Shown: positions 9,303 to 17,781 of the stretch, piece by piece
Numbering within the stretch: the stretch's first letter is position 1
How the letters are laid out: every line of letters starts with the position of its first letter
NCBI RefSeq assembly: GCF_000312425.1
Contig: NZ_HE997181.1
Location: 5,193,788 to 5,257,787, forward strand
Direction: 5' to 3'
Length of the DNA: 64,000 bases
Source of the DNA: Reyranella massiliensis 521
Lineage (GTDB): Bacteria > Pseudomonadota > Alphaproteobacteria > Reyranellales > Reyranellaceae
Program-made: the position numbers and the translations under genes
The notes under the pieces: model-generated
Database searches by the model: none
The model's input: the letters and a program-made list of their open reading frames with translations, nothing else
Told to the model about the DNA's origin: nothing

Positions 9303-10094
9303 ATGGCCGAGCGCATGCGTTCCTTCACCGAGGTGCTGCTGTCGGTCGAGAATATCAGCCTGTCGTTCGGTGGCGTGAAGGCGCTGACCGACATCAGCTT
9401 CGACATCAGGAAGGGCGAGATACGCGCCATCATCGGCCCCAACGGTGCCGGCAAGTCGTCGATGCTGAACTGCATCAACGGCTTCTATCATCCGCAGCAG
9501 GGCGCCATCACCTACAAGGGCGTGCGGCGCAGCCGGATGCGGCCACACGAGGCGGCGGAGCAGGGTATCGCGCGAACCTTCCAGAACATCGCTCTGTTCA
9601 AGGGCATGTCGACGCTCGACAACATCATGACCGGCCGCAACCTGCGCATGAAGACCGGCCTGTTCTGGCAGGCGCTTCACTTCGGTCCGGCGCGGCGCGA
9701 AGAGATCGAGCACCGCAAGGCCGTCGAGGAAATCATCGACTTCCTCGAGATCCAGCATATCCGCAAGGTGCCGGTCGGCCGGTTGCCCTATGGCCTGCAG
9801 AAGCGCGTCGAACTCGGCCGGGCGCTTGCCGCCCAGCCCGAGCTGCTGCTGCTCGACGAGCCGATGGCCGGCATGAACATCGAGGAGAAGCAGGACATGT
9901 GCCGCTTCATCCTCGACGTGAACGACGAGTTCGGCACGACGATCTGCCTGATCGAGCACGACATGGGTGTGGTCATGGACATTTCGGACCGTGTCGTCGT
10001 GCTCGACTACGGCAAGAAGATCGGCGACGGCGTGCCCGACGCGGTGAAGAACGACCAGGCCGTCGTCGACGCCTATCTCGGCGTCAGCCACTGA
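9303..10094 (+). CDS. Liv-type ABC transporter ATP-binding protein (LivG-like)
   Basis: Cytoplasmic ATPase of a branched-chain-amino-acid-type (HAAT) importer, 263 residues. The Walker A motif is GPNGAGKSS, the degenerate signature region reads LPYGLQKRVELGRALA instead of LSGGQ, Walker B is LLLLDEPMAGMN and the switch His is in IEHDMGVV. The Tyr-Gly in place of Ser-Gly in the signature is typical of this LivG subgroup. It sits between the CoA ligase and two permease genes. The start at 9303 is the first ATG after the ligase stop; a second in-frame ATG (MRSFTE) is nearby. Confidence 0.9.
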   Translation: MAERMRSFTEVLLSVENISLSFGGVKALTDISFDIRKGEIRAIIGPNGAGKSSMLNCINGFYHPQQGAITYKGVRRSRMRPHEAAEQGIARTFQNIALFKGMSTLDNIMTGRNLRMKTGLFWQALHFGPARREEIEHRKAVEEIIDFLEIQHIRKVPVGRLPYGLQKRVELGRALAAQPELLLLDEPMAGMNIEEKQDMCRFILDVNDEFGTTICLIEHDMGVVMDISDRVVVLDYGKKIGDGVPDAVKNDQAVVDAYLGVSH

Positions 10095-10105
10095 GCGGAG
10101 CGAGC

Positions 10106-11230
10106 ATGCTGGGCCCCTTCCTCGAAACCCTGATCGGCGGCCTCCTGACCGGCGTGCTCTATTCGCTGGTCGCGTTGGGCTTCGTGCTGATCTTCAAGGC
10201 TTCCGGCGTCTTCAACTTCGCCCAGGGCGCCATGGTGCTGTTCGCGGCGCTGACCATCGCACGGCTGGCCGGCGCCATCGACAACAAGGAAGTCTTCCTC
10301 GGTCAGTTCGTGGCCGCTGCGGCCGTCCTGGGTGTCGCGCTGGCTCTGATCGGCTGGTGGGCCTGGCGTGAATACGTCGCACGAGGCAGTGGGCCAACCG
10401 AGCGGCGCAAGCTGCAGCTTCTGGCGTTGTTCGGCGCGCTGGTCGGCGGTGGCGCGGCCTATGTCTATGGCCAGGGCGCCTGGCCGCTGTGGCTGGCCAT
10501 CGCCGCGACGGCGGCGATCATGGGCTTGCTGGCCTATGCCATCGAGCGGCTGGTGCTGCGCCATCTGGTGAACCAGGAAGGCATCATCCTGTTCATGGCG
10601 ACGCTCGGCATTACCTACTTTCTGGATGGGTTCGGCCAGACGCTATGGGGCAGTGATGTCTATTCCATCCATCTCGGCCTGCCGAAGGATCCCATCTTCC
10701 TGTTCGAGGGCATCTTCGAGGGTGGCCTGCTGATCGATCCCGGCGACCTCGTGGCGGCCGGCATAGCCGCGGCCCTGGTCCTCGTGCTGGCGATCTTCTT
10801 CCAGAAGACGCGCGTCGGCCGCGCTCTGCGTGCCGTCGCCGACGACCATGCCGCCGCTCAGTCGGTCGGCATCCCGTTGAACACGATCTGGCTGATTGTC
10901 TGGACGGTATCGGGTCTGGTGGCGCTTGCCGCCGGCCTGATCTGGGGAGCCAAGCTCGGCGTGCAGTTCTCGATCTCGCTGATCGCGCTCAAGGCGTTGC
11001 CCGTGTTGATCCTGGGTGGCTTCACCTCGGTGCCGGGCGCCATTGTCGGCGGCCTGATCATCGGGGCCGGGGAAAAGCTCTCGGAAGTCTTCCTGGCGCC
11101 GATCCTGGTGAGGACCTTCGACCTTGCCGGCGGCGGCATCGAGAACTGGTTCGCTTACGTGCTCGCCCTGGTCTTCCTGCTGTTCCGGCCCCAGGGCCTG
11201 TTCGGCGAGCGCATCATCGAGCGCGTTTAG
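10106..11230 (+). CDS. Liv-type ABC transporter permease (LivH-like)
   Basis: Integral-membrane permease, 374 residues, longer than typical LivH (about 300) because of an inserted loop around residues 75-125 (WWAWREYVARGSGPTERRK). The N-terminal GVLYSLVALGFVLIFKASGVFNFAQG is a strong family hallmark, and the C-terminal half contains the EAA-like region with KALPVLILGGFTSVPGA. It starts 12 bp after the LivG-like stop and is followed 15 bp later by the LivM-like permease. Substrate is probably a carboxylic acid or amino acid, not resolvable by sequence. Confidence 0.9.
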   Translation: MLGPFLETLIGGLLTGVLYSLVALGFVLIFKASGVFNFAQGAMVLFAALTIARLAGAIDNKEVFLGQFVAAAAVLGVALALIGWWAWREYVARGSGPTERRKLQLLALFGALVGGGAAYVYGQGAWPLWLAIAATAAIMGLLAYAIERLVLRHLVNQEGIILFMATLGITYFLDGFGQTLWGSDVYSIHLGLPKDPIFLFEGIFEGGLLIDPGDLVAAGIAAALVLVLAIFFQKTRVGRALRAVADDHAAAQSVGIPLNTIWLIVWTVSGLVALAAGLIWGAKLGVQFSISLIALKALPVLILGGFTSVPGAIVGGLIIGAGEKLSEVFLAPILVRTFDLAGGGIENWFAYVLALVFLLFRPQGLFGERIIERV

Positions 11231-11245
11231 GAGAGCAGGTCCGAG

Positions 11246-12313
11246 ATGCTTTACCGCGAGGCCGGCCAGTTCAAAACCAGCTACGACGCCGATCAGCAGA
11301 TCTTCCCGATCGTGCAGGATCGGATTTTCGTGATTGCCGTCGTGCTGGCGGCTTTCCTGGTCGTGCCGCTGTTTGCGAGCCAGTACCTCTACACCGAAAT
11401 CCTGATCCCGTTCCTGATCCTGTCGCTGGCGGCAGTCGGCCTGAACATCCTGGTCGGTTATTGTGGCCAGGTGTCCCTGGGAACGGGCGGCTTCATGGCC
11501 GTCGGCGCCTATGCCGCCTACAACCTCTGGCTCCGCGTGCCGGAGGCCAACAATCTCATCGTCGTCTTTCTGTTCGGCGGCCTGATGGCGGCGGCCGTCG
11601 GCATCCTGTTCGGCATCCCGTCGCTTCGCATCAAGGGCTTCTATCTCGCGGTAGCCACTCTCGCCTCCCAGTTCTTCCTCGACTGGCTGTTCGCGCGCGT
11701 GAAGTGGCTGACCAACTACACGCCGTCCGGCTCGGTGGCGGTCGGCGAGACCAGCGTGTTCGGCTGGAAGATCGACACGCCGGTCGAACGCTATCTCTTC
11801 GTCCTGGCCTTCGTGGTCGTGGCGACCCTGGTCGCCAAGAACCTGGTGCGCGGCCATATCGGCCGGTCGTGGATGGCGATCCGCGACATGGATATTGCGG
11901 CCGAAATCATCGGCTTCCGGCCCCTGCGCACCAAGCTCTCGGCCTTTGCGGTCAGCTCGTTCTTCATCGGCATTGCGGGCGCCATGTGGGCCTTCCTGCG
12001 GCTCGGCGCCTGGGAGCCGTTGGCGTTCGACATCAACCGCTCCTTCCAGCTCCTGTTCATGGTCATCATCGGTGGTCTGGGCTCGCTGCTCGGCAGTTTC
12101 CTGGGGGCGGCCTTCATCATTCTGGTCCCGATCGTGCTCAATCAGCTCCCGGGCTGGCTCGGCATCAAGATGTCGGTCGCCCTGATCGGTCATCTGGAGT
12201 TCATGGTGTTCGGTGCGATGATCGTCTTCTTCCTGATCGTCGAACCGCACGGCCTGGCCCGGCTCTGGGCGGTGGCCAAGGAGAAGCTGCGGCTCTGGCC
12301 GTTTCCGCACTGA
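11246..12313 (+). CDS. Liv-type ABC transporter permease (LivM-like)
   Basis: Second permease of the importer, 355 residues, with about ten hydrophobic segments. The family motif GYCGQVSLGTGGFMAVGAY and the coupling region RSWMAIRDMDIAAEIIG (the LivM equivalent of the EAA loop) are clear. Start ATG at 11246 is preceded by a GGAG-type ribosome-binding site. A 65-bp gap with a strong AAAGGAGG site follows before the binding-protein gene, which is usual because binding proteins are made in excess. Confidence 0.9.
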   Translation: MLYREAGQFKTSYDADQQIFPIVQDRIFVIAVVLAAFLVVPLFASQYLYTEILIPFLILSLAAVGLNILVGYCGQVSLGTGGFMAVGAYAAYNLWLRVPEANNLIVVFLFGGLMAAAVGILFGIPSLRIKGFYLAVATLASQFFLDWLFARVKWLTNYTPSGSVAVGETSVFGWKIDTPVERYLFVLAFVVVATLVAKNLVRGHIGRSWMAIRDMDIAAEIIGFRPLRTKLSAFAVSSFFIGIAGAMWAFLRLGAWEPLAFDINRSFQLLFMVIIGGLGSLLGSFLGAAFIILVPIVLNQLPGWLGIKMSVALIGHLEFMVFGAMIVFFLIVEPHGLARLWAVAKEKLRLWPFPH

Positions 12314-12378
12314 TCAACTAGGCTTTAAACCAAGGGTTGCCCGGGGAAGGATCGACCCAACAATCAAAGGAGGAAACG

Positions 12379-13716
12379 ATGAGGCTAGGAAAGGCAGCGC
12401 TTCTGGGTGCGGTCGCGGTTGCGGCAGGTTTCGTCGCAACAGCGTCCATCCCCAACGCCGCATGGGCGCAGAACGAACAGTATCTCGCCGGATTGATCTA
12501 CCGCACGGGCGCCTATGCCCCGAACGGCATTCCGTTCGCAAACGGCATCGCCGACTACTACGCGTTGATCAATGCACGTGACGGTGGCATCAACGGCGTC
12601 AAGCTGAACTACGAGGAATGCGATACCGCCTACGCCACCGATCGCGGCGTGGAGTGCTACGAGCGCCTGAAGAACAAGGGCCCGACCGGAACGGCCTACG
12701 TCGCGCCGCTCAGCACCGGCATCACCTTCGCACTCACCGAGAAGGCGCCGATCGACAAGATCCCGATCATCTCGATGGGTTACGGCCGCTCTGAAAGCCG
12801 CGACGGCAGCGTGTTCCAGTGGAACTTCCCGCTGCTCGGCACCTACTGGTCGGCCGCCGACATCATCATGCAACACATCGCCAAGAAAGAAGGCGGCTTC
12901 GACAAGCTCAAGGGCAAGAAGATCGTGCTGGTCTATCACGACTCGCCCTATGGCAAGGAGCCGATCGCGCTCCTCGAAGAGCGCGCCAAGATGCATGGCT
13001 TCTCCTTCACGCCGATGCCGGTCACGCATCCTGGCGTCGAACAGAAGGCGACCTGGCTGCAGATCCGCCAGAACCGGCCGGACTATGTCCTGCTGTGGGG
13101 CTGGGGTGTCATGAACTCGACGGCGATCAAGGAAGCGGCTGCCGTCGGCTTCCCGCGCGACAAGATGTACGGCGTGTGGTGGTCGGGCGCCGAACCCGAT
13201 GTGCGTCCGGCCGAAGGCGGCGCCAAGGGCTACAATGCCGCCATGCTTCAGCACGGTGCCGGCCAGTTCGCCGTGCACAAAGACTTGAAGAAGTACCTCT
13301 ACGACAAGGGCCTCGGCTCGGCGAAGTGGGACGAGACCGGCGAGGTGCTCTACATCCGCGGTCTCGTGAACGGCATGCTGGGCGTCGAGTCGATCCGCAA
13401 GGCGCAGACCAAGTTCGGCAACAAGCCGCTCACCGGCGAGCAGGTCCGCTGGGGCATCGAGAATCTCGAAATCTCCGCCGATCGCGTCAAGGAACTGGGC
13501 TTCGAGGGGGTGATGAAGCCCATAAAGGTGAGCTGCTCGGATCACGAGGGCACACGCGCGGGCCGTATCCAGCAATGGGACGGCACCAAGTGGAACGTGG
13601 TGAGCGAGTGGTACGAATCCGACGACAAGGTTATCAAGCCGATGGTCGAGGCGGCGGCGAAGAAGTACGCGGAAGAGAAGAAGCTGCCGATCCGCGACTG
13701 CTCGAAGGAGAACTGA
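12379..13716 (+). CDS. Liv-type periplasmic substrate-binding protein
   Basis: Periplasmic type-I binding protein of the importer, 445 residues including a Sec signal peptide (cleavage likely after AWA in PNAAWAQNEQ). Start ATG at 12379 is set by the strong AAAGGAGG site at 12366-12373. The fold is recognisable from the opening GLIYRTGAYAPNGIPFANG and the central VYHDSPYGKEP. At about 420 mature residues it is longer than classic LivJ/LivK, as in the relatives associated with acyl-CoA ligases. Ligand unknown; the two flanking CoA ligases suggest an organic acid rather than an amino acid (inference). Confidence 0.87.
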   Translation: MRLGKAALLGAVAVAAGFVATASIPNAAWAQNEQYLAGLIYRTGAYAPNGIPFANGIADYYALINARDGGINGVKLNYEECDTAYATDRGVECYERLKNKGPTGTAYVAPLSTGITFALTEKAPIDKIPIISMGYGRSESRDGSVFQWNFPLLGTYWSAADIIMQHIAKKEGGFDKLKGKKIVLVYHDSPYGKEPIALLEERAKMHGFSFTPMPVTHPGVEQKATWLQIRQNRPDYVLLWGWGVMNSTAIKEAAAVGFPRDKMYGVWWSGAEPDVRPAEGGAKGYNAAMLQHGAGQFAVHKDLKKYLYDKGLGSAKWDETGEVLYIRGLVNGMLGVESIRKAQTKFGNKPLTGEQVRWGIENLEISADRVKELGFEGVMKPIKVSCSDHEGTRAGRIQQWDGTKWNVVSEWYESDDKVIKPMVEAAAKKYAEEKKLPIRDCSKEN

Positions 13717-13752
13717 GCTGTCGACGTCGGCCTCTTCCGGCACATCGAACCC

Positions 13753-13775
13753 CCTCCCCCGCTCGGCGGGGGAGG
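13753..13775 (+). repeat. GC hairpin masking the livF-like ribosome-binding site
   Basis: Perfect 10-bp inverted repeat (CCTCCCCCGC / GCGGGGGAGG) with a 3-nt loop in the 67-bp gap before the LivF-like gene. The 3' arm contains the GGAGG that should act as ribosome-binding site for the ATG at 13784, so the folded RNA would hide it. The same core recurs at 30667-30691, which points to a dispersed intergenic palindrome family. Confidence 0.7.
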
Positions 13776-13783
13776 AAGGGGCA

Positions 13784-14593
13784 ATGGTCGCGCCGGCCAA
13801 CGTCATCGACGTGGCCAATATCGAGGTCATCTACAATCACGTGATCCTGGTGCTGAAGGGTGTGTCGCTGTCGGTGCCGGAAGGCGGCATCGTGGCGCTG
13901 CTCGGCGGCAATGGCGCCGGCAAGTCGACAACGCTCAAGGCGATCTCGAACCTGCTGTTGACCGAGCGTGGCGAGGTCACGAAGGGGCAGGTTCGTTGCC
14001 GCGGCGAGCGGGTGGACGGGCTCTCGCCCAACGATCTGGTGCGTCGTGGCGTCATTCAGGTGATGGAGGGCCGTCATTGCTTCGGCCACCTTACCGTCGA
14101 GGAGAACCTGCTGACCGGCGCGTTCATTCACGGCAGCAAGCGGCGGCAGATCGCCGACGACCTCGAAAAGGTCTACCACTATTTCCCGCGATTGAAGGTC
14201 CGTCGCTCGAGCCTTGCCGGCTACACGTCGGGCGGCGAGCAACAGATGACGGCCATTGGGCGTGCCCTGATGAGCCGGCCCAACACCATCCTGCTCGATG
14301 AACCGTCGATGGGGCTGGCGCCGCAGCTCGTGGAGGAGATCTTCGAGATCGTGAAGAACCTCAACGAGAAGGAAAAGGTCTCGATCCTGCTGGCCGAGCA
14401 GAACACGAACGTGGCCCTACGCTTCGCCCATTATGGCTACATCCTGGAAAACGGCCGGGTCGTGCTCGACGGCGACGCCGCGTCCTTGCGCGAGAACGAG
14501 GACGTAAAGGAGTTCTACCTCGGCATCGGCGGCGAGGGGCGTCGCTCCTTCCGCGACGTCAAACACTATCGTCGCCGCAAGCGCTGGCTTTAG
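13784..14593 (+). CDS. Liv-type ABC transporter ATP-binding protein (LivF-like)
   Basis: Second ATPase of the importer, 269 residues. Walker A GGNGAGKST, signature YTSGGEQQMTAIGRAL, Walker B ILLDEPSMGLAPQ and switch region LLAEQNTNVAL are intact. The C-terminal tail EGRRSFRDVKHYRRRKRWL is an extension of the kind seen in LivF copies linked to acyl-CoA ligases. It closes the transporter operon and overlaps by 4 bp the end of the convergent small membrane-protein gene. Confidence 0.9.
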   Translation: MVAPANVIDVANIEVIYNHVILVLKGVSLSVPEGGIVALLGGNGAGKSTTLKAISNLLLTERGEVTKGQVRCRGERVDGLSPNDLVRRGVIQVMEGRHCFGHLTVEENLLTGAFIHGSKRRQIADDLEKVYHYFPRLKVRRSSLAGYTSGGEQQMTAIGRALMSRPNTILLDEPSMGLAPQLVEEIFEIVKNLNEKEKVSILLAEQNTNVALRFAHYGYILENGRVVLDGDAASLRENEDVKEFYLGIGGEGRRSFRDVKHYRRRKRWL

Positions 14594-14967
14594 GCGCGCG
14601 TGAAAGTCTTCCAGGCGGCGTAGACGAGCGGCGGGATCGCCACGAGATCGGCGAGGGCGATGGTGCGCAAGGCGCCGCTCGGCATGCCGTAGAGGGCGTA
14701 GAAGCCCAAGAATCCTGCGACATTGATCGCGGCTGCCACAAGCGCGGCGGGCCGCACTGACGGCGACCAACTCGCCCAGAGGCAGAGGATGCCGACCAGC
14801 GCCAGCAGAAGCGCGCGATGGCGCATCAGCAACACCAGCGTGGTGTCGGTCGGCGCGACGCTATAGAGGCGCGACAGCATCTCCGGCGCGAAGACTGGCG
14901 CGATCGGCAGCAGGTGAATGATGGCGACGACGGCAAAGGCCAGGGGAACGGCGATGGTGGTCCACAT
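14590..14967 (-). CDS. Small hypothetical membrane protein
   Basis: 125-residue protein with four predicted transmembrane helices (about residues 3-20, 40-60, 65-85 and 92-112) and a basic C-terminus (AAWKTFTRA). I chose the ATG at 14967 (MWTTIAVPL), which places the first helix directly at the N-terminus; a longer start at 15003 adds twelve hydrophilic residues. No family is recognised with certainty. It overlaps the convergent LivF-like gene by 4 bp and is probably unrelated to the transporter. Confidence 0.65.
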   Translation of the reverse strand: MWTTIAVPLAFAVVAIIHLLPIAPVFAPEMLSRLYSVAPTDTTLVLLMRHRALLLALVGILCLWASWSPSVRPAALVAAAINVAGFLGFYALYGMPSGALRTIALADLVAIPPLVYAAWKTFTRA

Positions 14968-15030
14968 GTTTCGACCATCGCCGGTTCCGGCTACTGCCGG
15001 CAATTACTTGGCCGGTAAGGGCCGAGACCG

Positions 15031-15540
15031 TTATTCGACCGTCACATCCAGCGCGATCGCGGGAGAAGCGCAGAGGGTTGCGCTGACCGGCGAGGTGGTC
15101 GCTGCCGCTGTCGCCAGCTCTCGCAGGATCGCCGGGTCGACGCCTTTTGCGGCAATGCGCACGTTTATGCGCAGATTATCCATCGCCATCGACACGCCGT
15201 CGATGCCGACCAGTCCACGCGAATCGCTCTCGCTATCGACGCGGACTTGCAGCGTGTCCAAGGTGATGCCGCGCATCGCCGACTTCATGGCGATGACCGT
15301 TGCCGCGCACGACGCCAGCGACGCACGCATCAGCCAGCCTGGATTGGCGCCTTCGCCCTGGCCGCCGAGCGCCGGGGGCATGTCCGTAACAGTACGCTCG
15401 CTTGCCGGGCCGGCAATCTCGCAGCGCAGGCCCCCTGTCCAGGTCGCCGTGGCGAAGGCGTTGGGCTTGCGGGCCGCTGCCGGCTTTTCCGTGAAGGCCT
15501 GACGGAGGTGCGCGATAGCGGCAGCGGTATCGGTAGACAA
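15031..15540 (-). CDS. OsmC family protein
   Basis: OsmC/Ohr-fold protein, 169 residues. The two redox-type cysteines are in place: one in RASLASCAATVIAMKSAMRGI on the central helix and one near the C-terminus in SATLCASPAI. Such proteins reduce organic hydroperoxides through a Cys pair, though many members are uncharacterised. The start is TTG at 15540 with a GGAG a few bases upstream; no in-frame ATG is nearby. It stands as a monocistron between the small membrane protein and the AhpD-like gene, and both redox genes may serve oxidative defence (inference). Confidence 0.82.
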   Translation of the reverse strand: MSTDTAAAIAHLRQAFTEKPAAARKPNAFATATWTGGLRCEIAGPASERTVTDMPPALGGQGEGANPGWLMRASLASCAATVIAMKSAMRGITLDTLQVRVDSESDSRGLVGIDGVSMAMDNLRINVRIAAKGVDPAILRELATAAATTSPVSATLCASPAIALDVTVE

Positions 15541-15649
15541 TGGATTCTCCCCCTCTTGCGTTCTGGCGTGACGACACGTGCGCCTAGTCCACTATAGCCG
15601 ATGCCAAGGGAAATGGCGTTGTCGCGCTTCGGCGGCGGGCGATGAAGAC

Positions 15650-16132
15650 TTAAGCTGCCTTGGTCGCTGCCGAGGCCTTCAGGATCGGCGGGGCGAAGCG
15701 GAAAGCGGCACCCAGCCGGTTCCAGGCATTGATGGTGGCGACCGCCGTGCTGAGGAAGATGGTCTCGCTTTCGCTGAAGTGGCGGCGCACGGCATCGTAG
15801 GCCCCGTCGGATACTGTCTTGTCGGAAAGCCGCGTCAGGGTTTCCGCCCAGGCCAGCGCCGCGCACTCGCGCTCCGAGAAGATGCCGGCCTCGTGCCAGG
15901 TCGCGACCAGGTCGAGCTTCTCCTGCGGCAGGCCCAGCCGGCGCGAGACGTTGAGATGGATCTGCAGGCAGAAAGCGCAGTTGTTGATCTGCGAGACGCG
16001 CAGTTTCACGAGTTCGACGATCGTCTTGTCGAGCCCTGCCTCGTCGGCGGCCTTGCCCATGGCGAGCAGGGCGGCCTGGGCCGACGGTGCGGTCTTCTGG
16101 AAGGTCTCGTAGGCGATGCGGACGGACGACAT
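15650..16132 (-). CDS. AhpD-like carboxymuconolactone-decarboxylase-family protein
   Basis: 160-residue protein with the AhpD redox motif CxxCxxxH (NNCAFCLQIH) in an all-helical fold, plus the characteristic E/W pattern CAALAWAETLTRL. Members act as alkylhydroperoxidases or thiol-peroxidase partners. Start ATG at 16132 gives MSSVRIAYETF; longer in-frame extensions run through the palindromic promoter region and are unlikely. A 26-bp near-perfect palindrome begins 9 bp upstream, so the gene is probably tightly controlled by a dimeric regulator. It is divergent from the PaaK-like ligase. Confidence 0.86.
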   Translation of the reverse strand: MSSVRIAYETFQKTAPSAQAALLAMGKAADEAGLDKTIVELVKLRVSQINNCAFCLQIHLNVSRRLGLPQEKLDLVATWHEAGIFSERECAALAWAETLTRLSDKTVSDGAYDAVRRHFSESETIFLSTAVATINAWNRLGAAFRFAPPILKASAATKAA

Positions 16133-16140
16133 GGTGGCTC

Positions 16141-16166
16141 CATAATATTCGAGCTCTGATATTATG
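16141..16166. promoter_or_regulatory. 26-bp near-perfect palindrome, candidate operator
   Basis: Outer arms CATAATAT and ATATTATG are perfectly complementary, and GAG/CTC pair at the centre: 11 of 13 half-site positions match, the two mismatches being TC/TG. It lies between the divergent AhpD-like (start 16132) and PaaK-like (start 16244) genes. Its AT-rich arms contain TAATAT, which could overlap a -10 element. Size and symmetry suit a TetR- or MarR-type dimer. Confidence 0.6.
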
Positions 16167-16243
16167 CGATGGGCCCGGCGTTGCAAGGTCGGGAGGGGGG
16201 CTCTACCGTTCGCTCCAAGCCAGCATGGCAACGGGAGAAACGC

Positions 16244-17491
16244 ATGTCGCCGCACTACGACACGTTGGAGACCAGGACCCCCGAGGCACGCGAGAAGGCA
16301 TTGATGCAGGCCCTGCCGCAGCAGATTGCCCATGCCAAGGCCAACGCCCCCTTCTTCGCGGAGTGGCTGAAGGACGTCGATCCCGAAGCAGTGACCTCTC
16401 GTGCCGCGCTCGCCAAGCTGCCCGTCCTGCGCAAGTCGATGCTGGGTGAGGTGCAGAAGAAGACCCCGCCGATGGGCGGCCTGATCACCGTGCCCATGAG
16501 CAAGGTGCGCCATGTCTTCATGTCACCTGGTCCGATCTTCGAGATCGACACCGACGAGCCCGACTATTTCCGCGGCGCGCGAGCGATGTATGCCTGCGGC
16601 TTCCGGCCGGGCGACATTGTCTACAACACCTTCGCCTATCACCTGACGCCGGCCGGCATGATGATGGAGTCGGCGGCGCGGGCATTAGGCTGCGCCGTCG
16701 TACCGGGCGGCGTCGGCAATACCGAGCTGCAACTCGACGCCATCGCGGCGATCCGGCCCACCGGCTATGTCGGCACGCCGTCGTTCCTCAAGATCCTGAT
16801 CGAGAAGGCAGTTGAGCTGGGCAAGGACATCTCCTCCCTGAAGCACGCCTTCGTCGGCGCCGAGGCGCTGCCGCCGTCCCTGCGCCAGATGTTCCGGGAC
16901 AAGAGCATGACCTGCCTGCAGAGCTACGGCACGGCCGATCTCGGCACCATCGCCTACGAGTCCGCCGGCCCCGGCGGTGCGGTCGAAGGGATGGTCGTCG
17001 ACGAAGGCGTGATCGTGGAGATCGTGCGCCCCGGCACCGGCGATCCCGTGCCCGAGGGTGAAGTCGGCGAGGTCGTGGTGACCTCGTTCAACCGCGCCTA
17101 TCCGCTGATCCGCTTCGGCACTGGCGACATGTCTGCCGTGCTGGCGGGTACGAGCCCCTGCGGGCGCACCAACATGCGCATCAAGGGTTGGATGGGCCGC
17201 GCCGACCAGCGCACCAAGGTGCGCGGCATGTTCGTCGACCCCGAGCAGATCGCCGAGATCGCTAGGAAACATCCCGGTCTCGGCCGCCTGCGGCTGGTGG
17301 TCGACTGGGTCAACCAAGCCGATACCATGACGCTCAAGGTCGAAACTGCCCAGTCTTCGGTCGATCTCGAGAAGGCGCTGGAAGGCACCATTCGCACCGT
17401 CTGCAAGGTCGGCGGCAAGGTCGAGTTCGCCAAGCCGGGCAGCCTGCCGAACGACGGCAAGGTGATCGACGACGTCAGAAAGTACACGTGA
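16244..17491 (+). CDS. Phenylacetate--CoA ligase (PaaK)-like AMP-binding protein
   Basis: ANL-superfamily ligase of the PaaK type, 415 residues, shorter than canonical acyl-CoA synthetases. Recognisable features are the N-terminal helical segment, SYGTADLGTIAYES in place of the A5 motif, and the C-terminal YPLIRFGTGDMSAVLAG followed by the MGRADQRTKVRGMFVDPEQI hinge region. The canonical Gly/Ser/Thr-rich loop of full-length ANL enzymes is weak, as in the PaaK-like subgroup. Start ATG at 16244 has a GGGAG site. It probably belongs functionally to the Liv-type importer upstream despite three intervening opposite-strand genes. The following 290 bp to the next gene show no clear feature. Confidence 0.83.
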   Translation: MSPHYDTLETRTPEAREKALMQALPQQIAHAKANAPFFAEWLKDVDPEAVTSRAALAKLPVLRKSMLGEVQKKTPPMGGLITVPMSKVRHVFMSPGPIFEIDTDEPDYFRGARAMYACGFRPGDIVYNTFAYHLTPAGMMMESAARALGCAVVPGGVGNTELQLDAIAAIRPTGYVGTPSFLKILIEKAVELGKDISSLKHAFVGAEALPPSLRQMFRDKSMTCLQSYGTADLGTIAYESAGPGGAVEGMVVDEGVIVEIVRPGTGDPVPEGEVGEVVVTSFNRAYPLIRFGTGDMSAVLAGTSPCGRTNMRIKGWMGRADQRTKVRGMFVDPEQIAEIARKHPGLGRLRLVVDWVNQADTMTLKVETAQSSVDLEKALEGTIRTVCKVGGKVEFAKPGSLPNDGKVIDDVRKYT

Positions 17492-17781
17492 CGTCGCCGC
17501 ATCGGCTTTGCGATTGCGCGTGAGTCGGTGGCCGAAGGAGTCGGTGTGGTGATTGACGGCCGCGGCACGGTGGATGACGGCGTCGTTAACTGGAGCGTCT
17601 CGCCTGACCTTCCCGAATTCTTCCTTGTGATTTCAGGGAGTTGGCCGTTCGCTGGTGCGGCCGCGCTGGCAAATCTGCCACAATTCCCGTATCTAGTCGG
17701 CTGTGCGGCTGCCCCCGATTCGCCGGGCTCTTCCGGCGGTTCGTCCCCCTCACGCCTGGGGTCCGTGCCAAGGAGGATATC

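Noticed and set aside
10643..12310. Long antisense open frame across the two Liv permease genes
   Set aside because: Rich in Asp, Glu, His, Arg and Gln as expected for the mirror image of hydrophobic codons; no start signal or domain.
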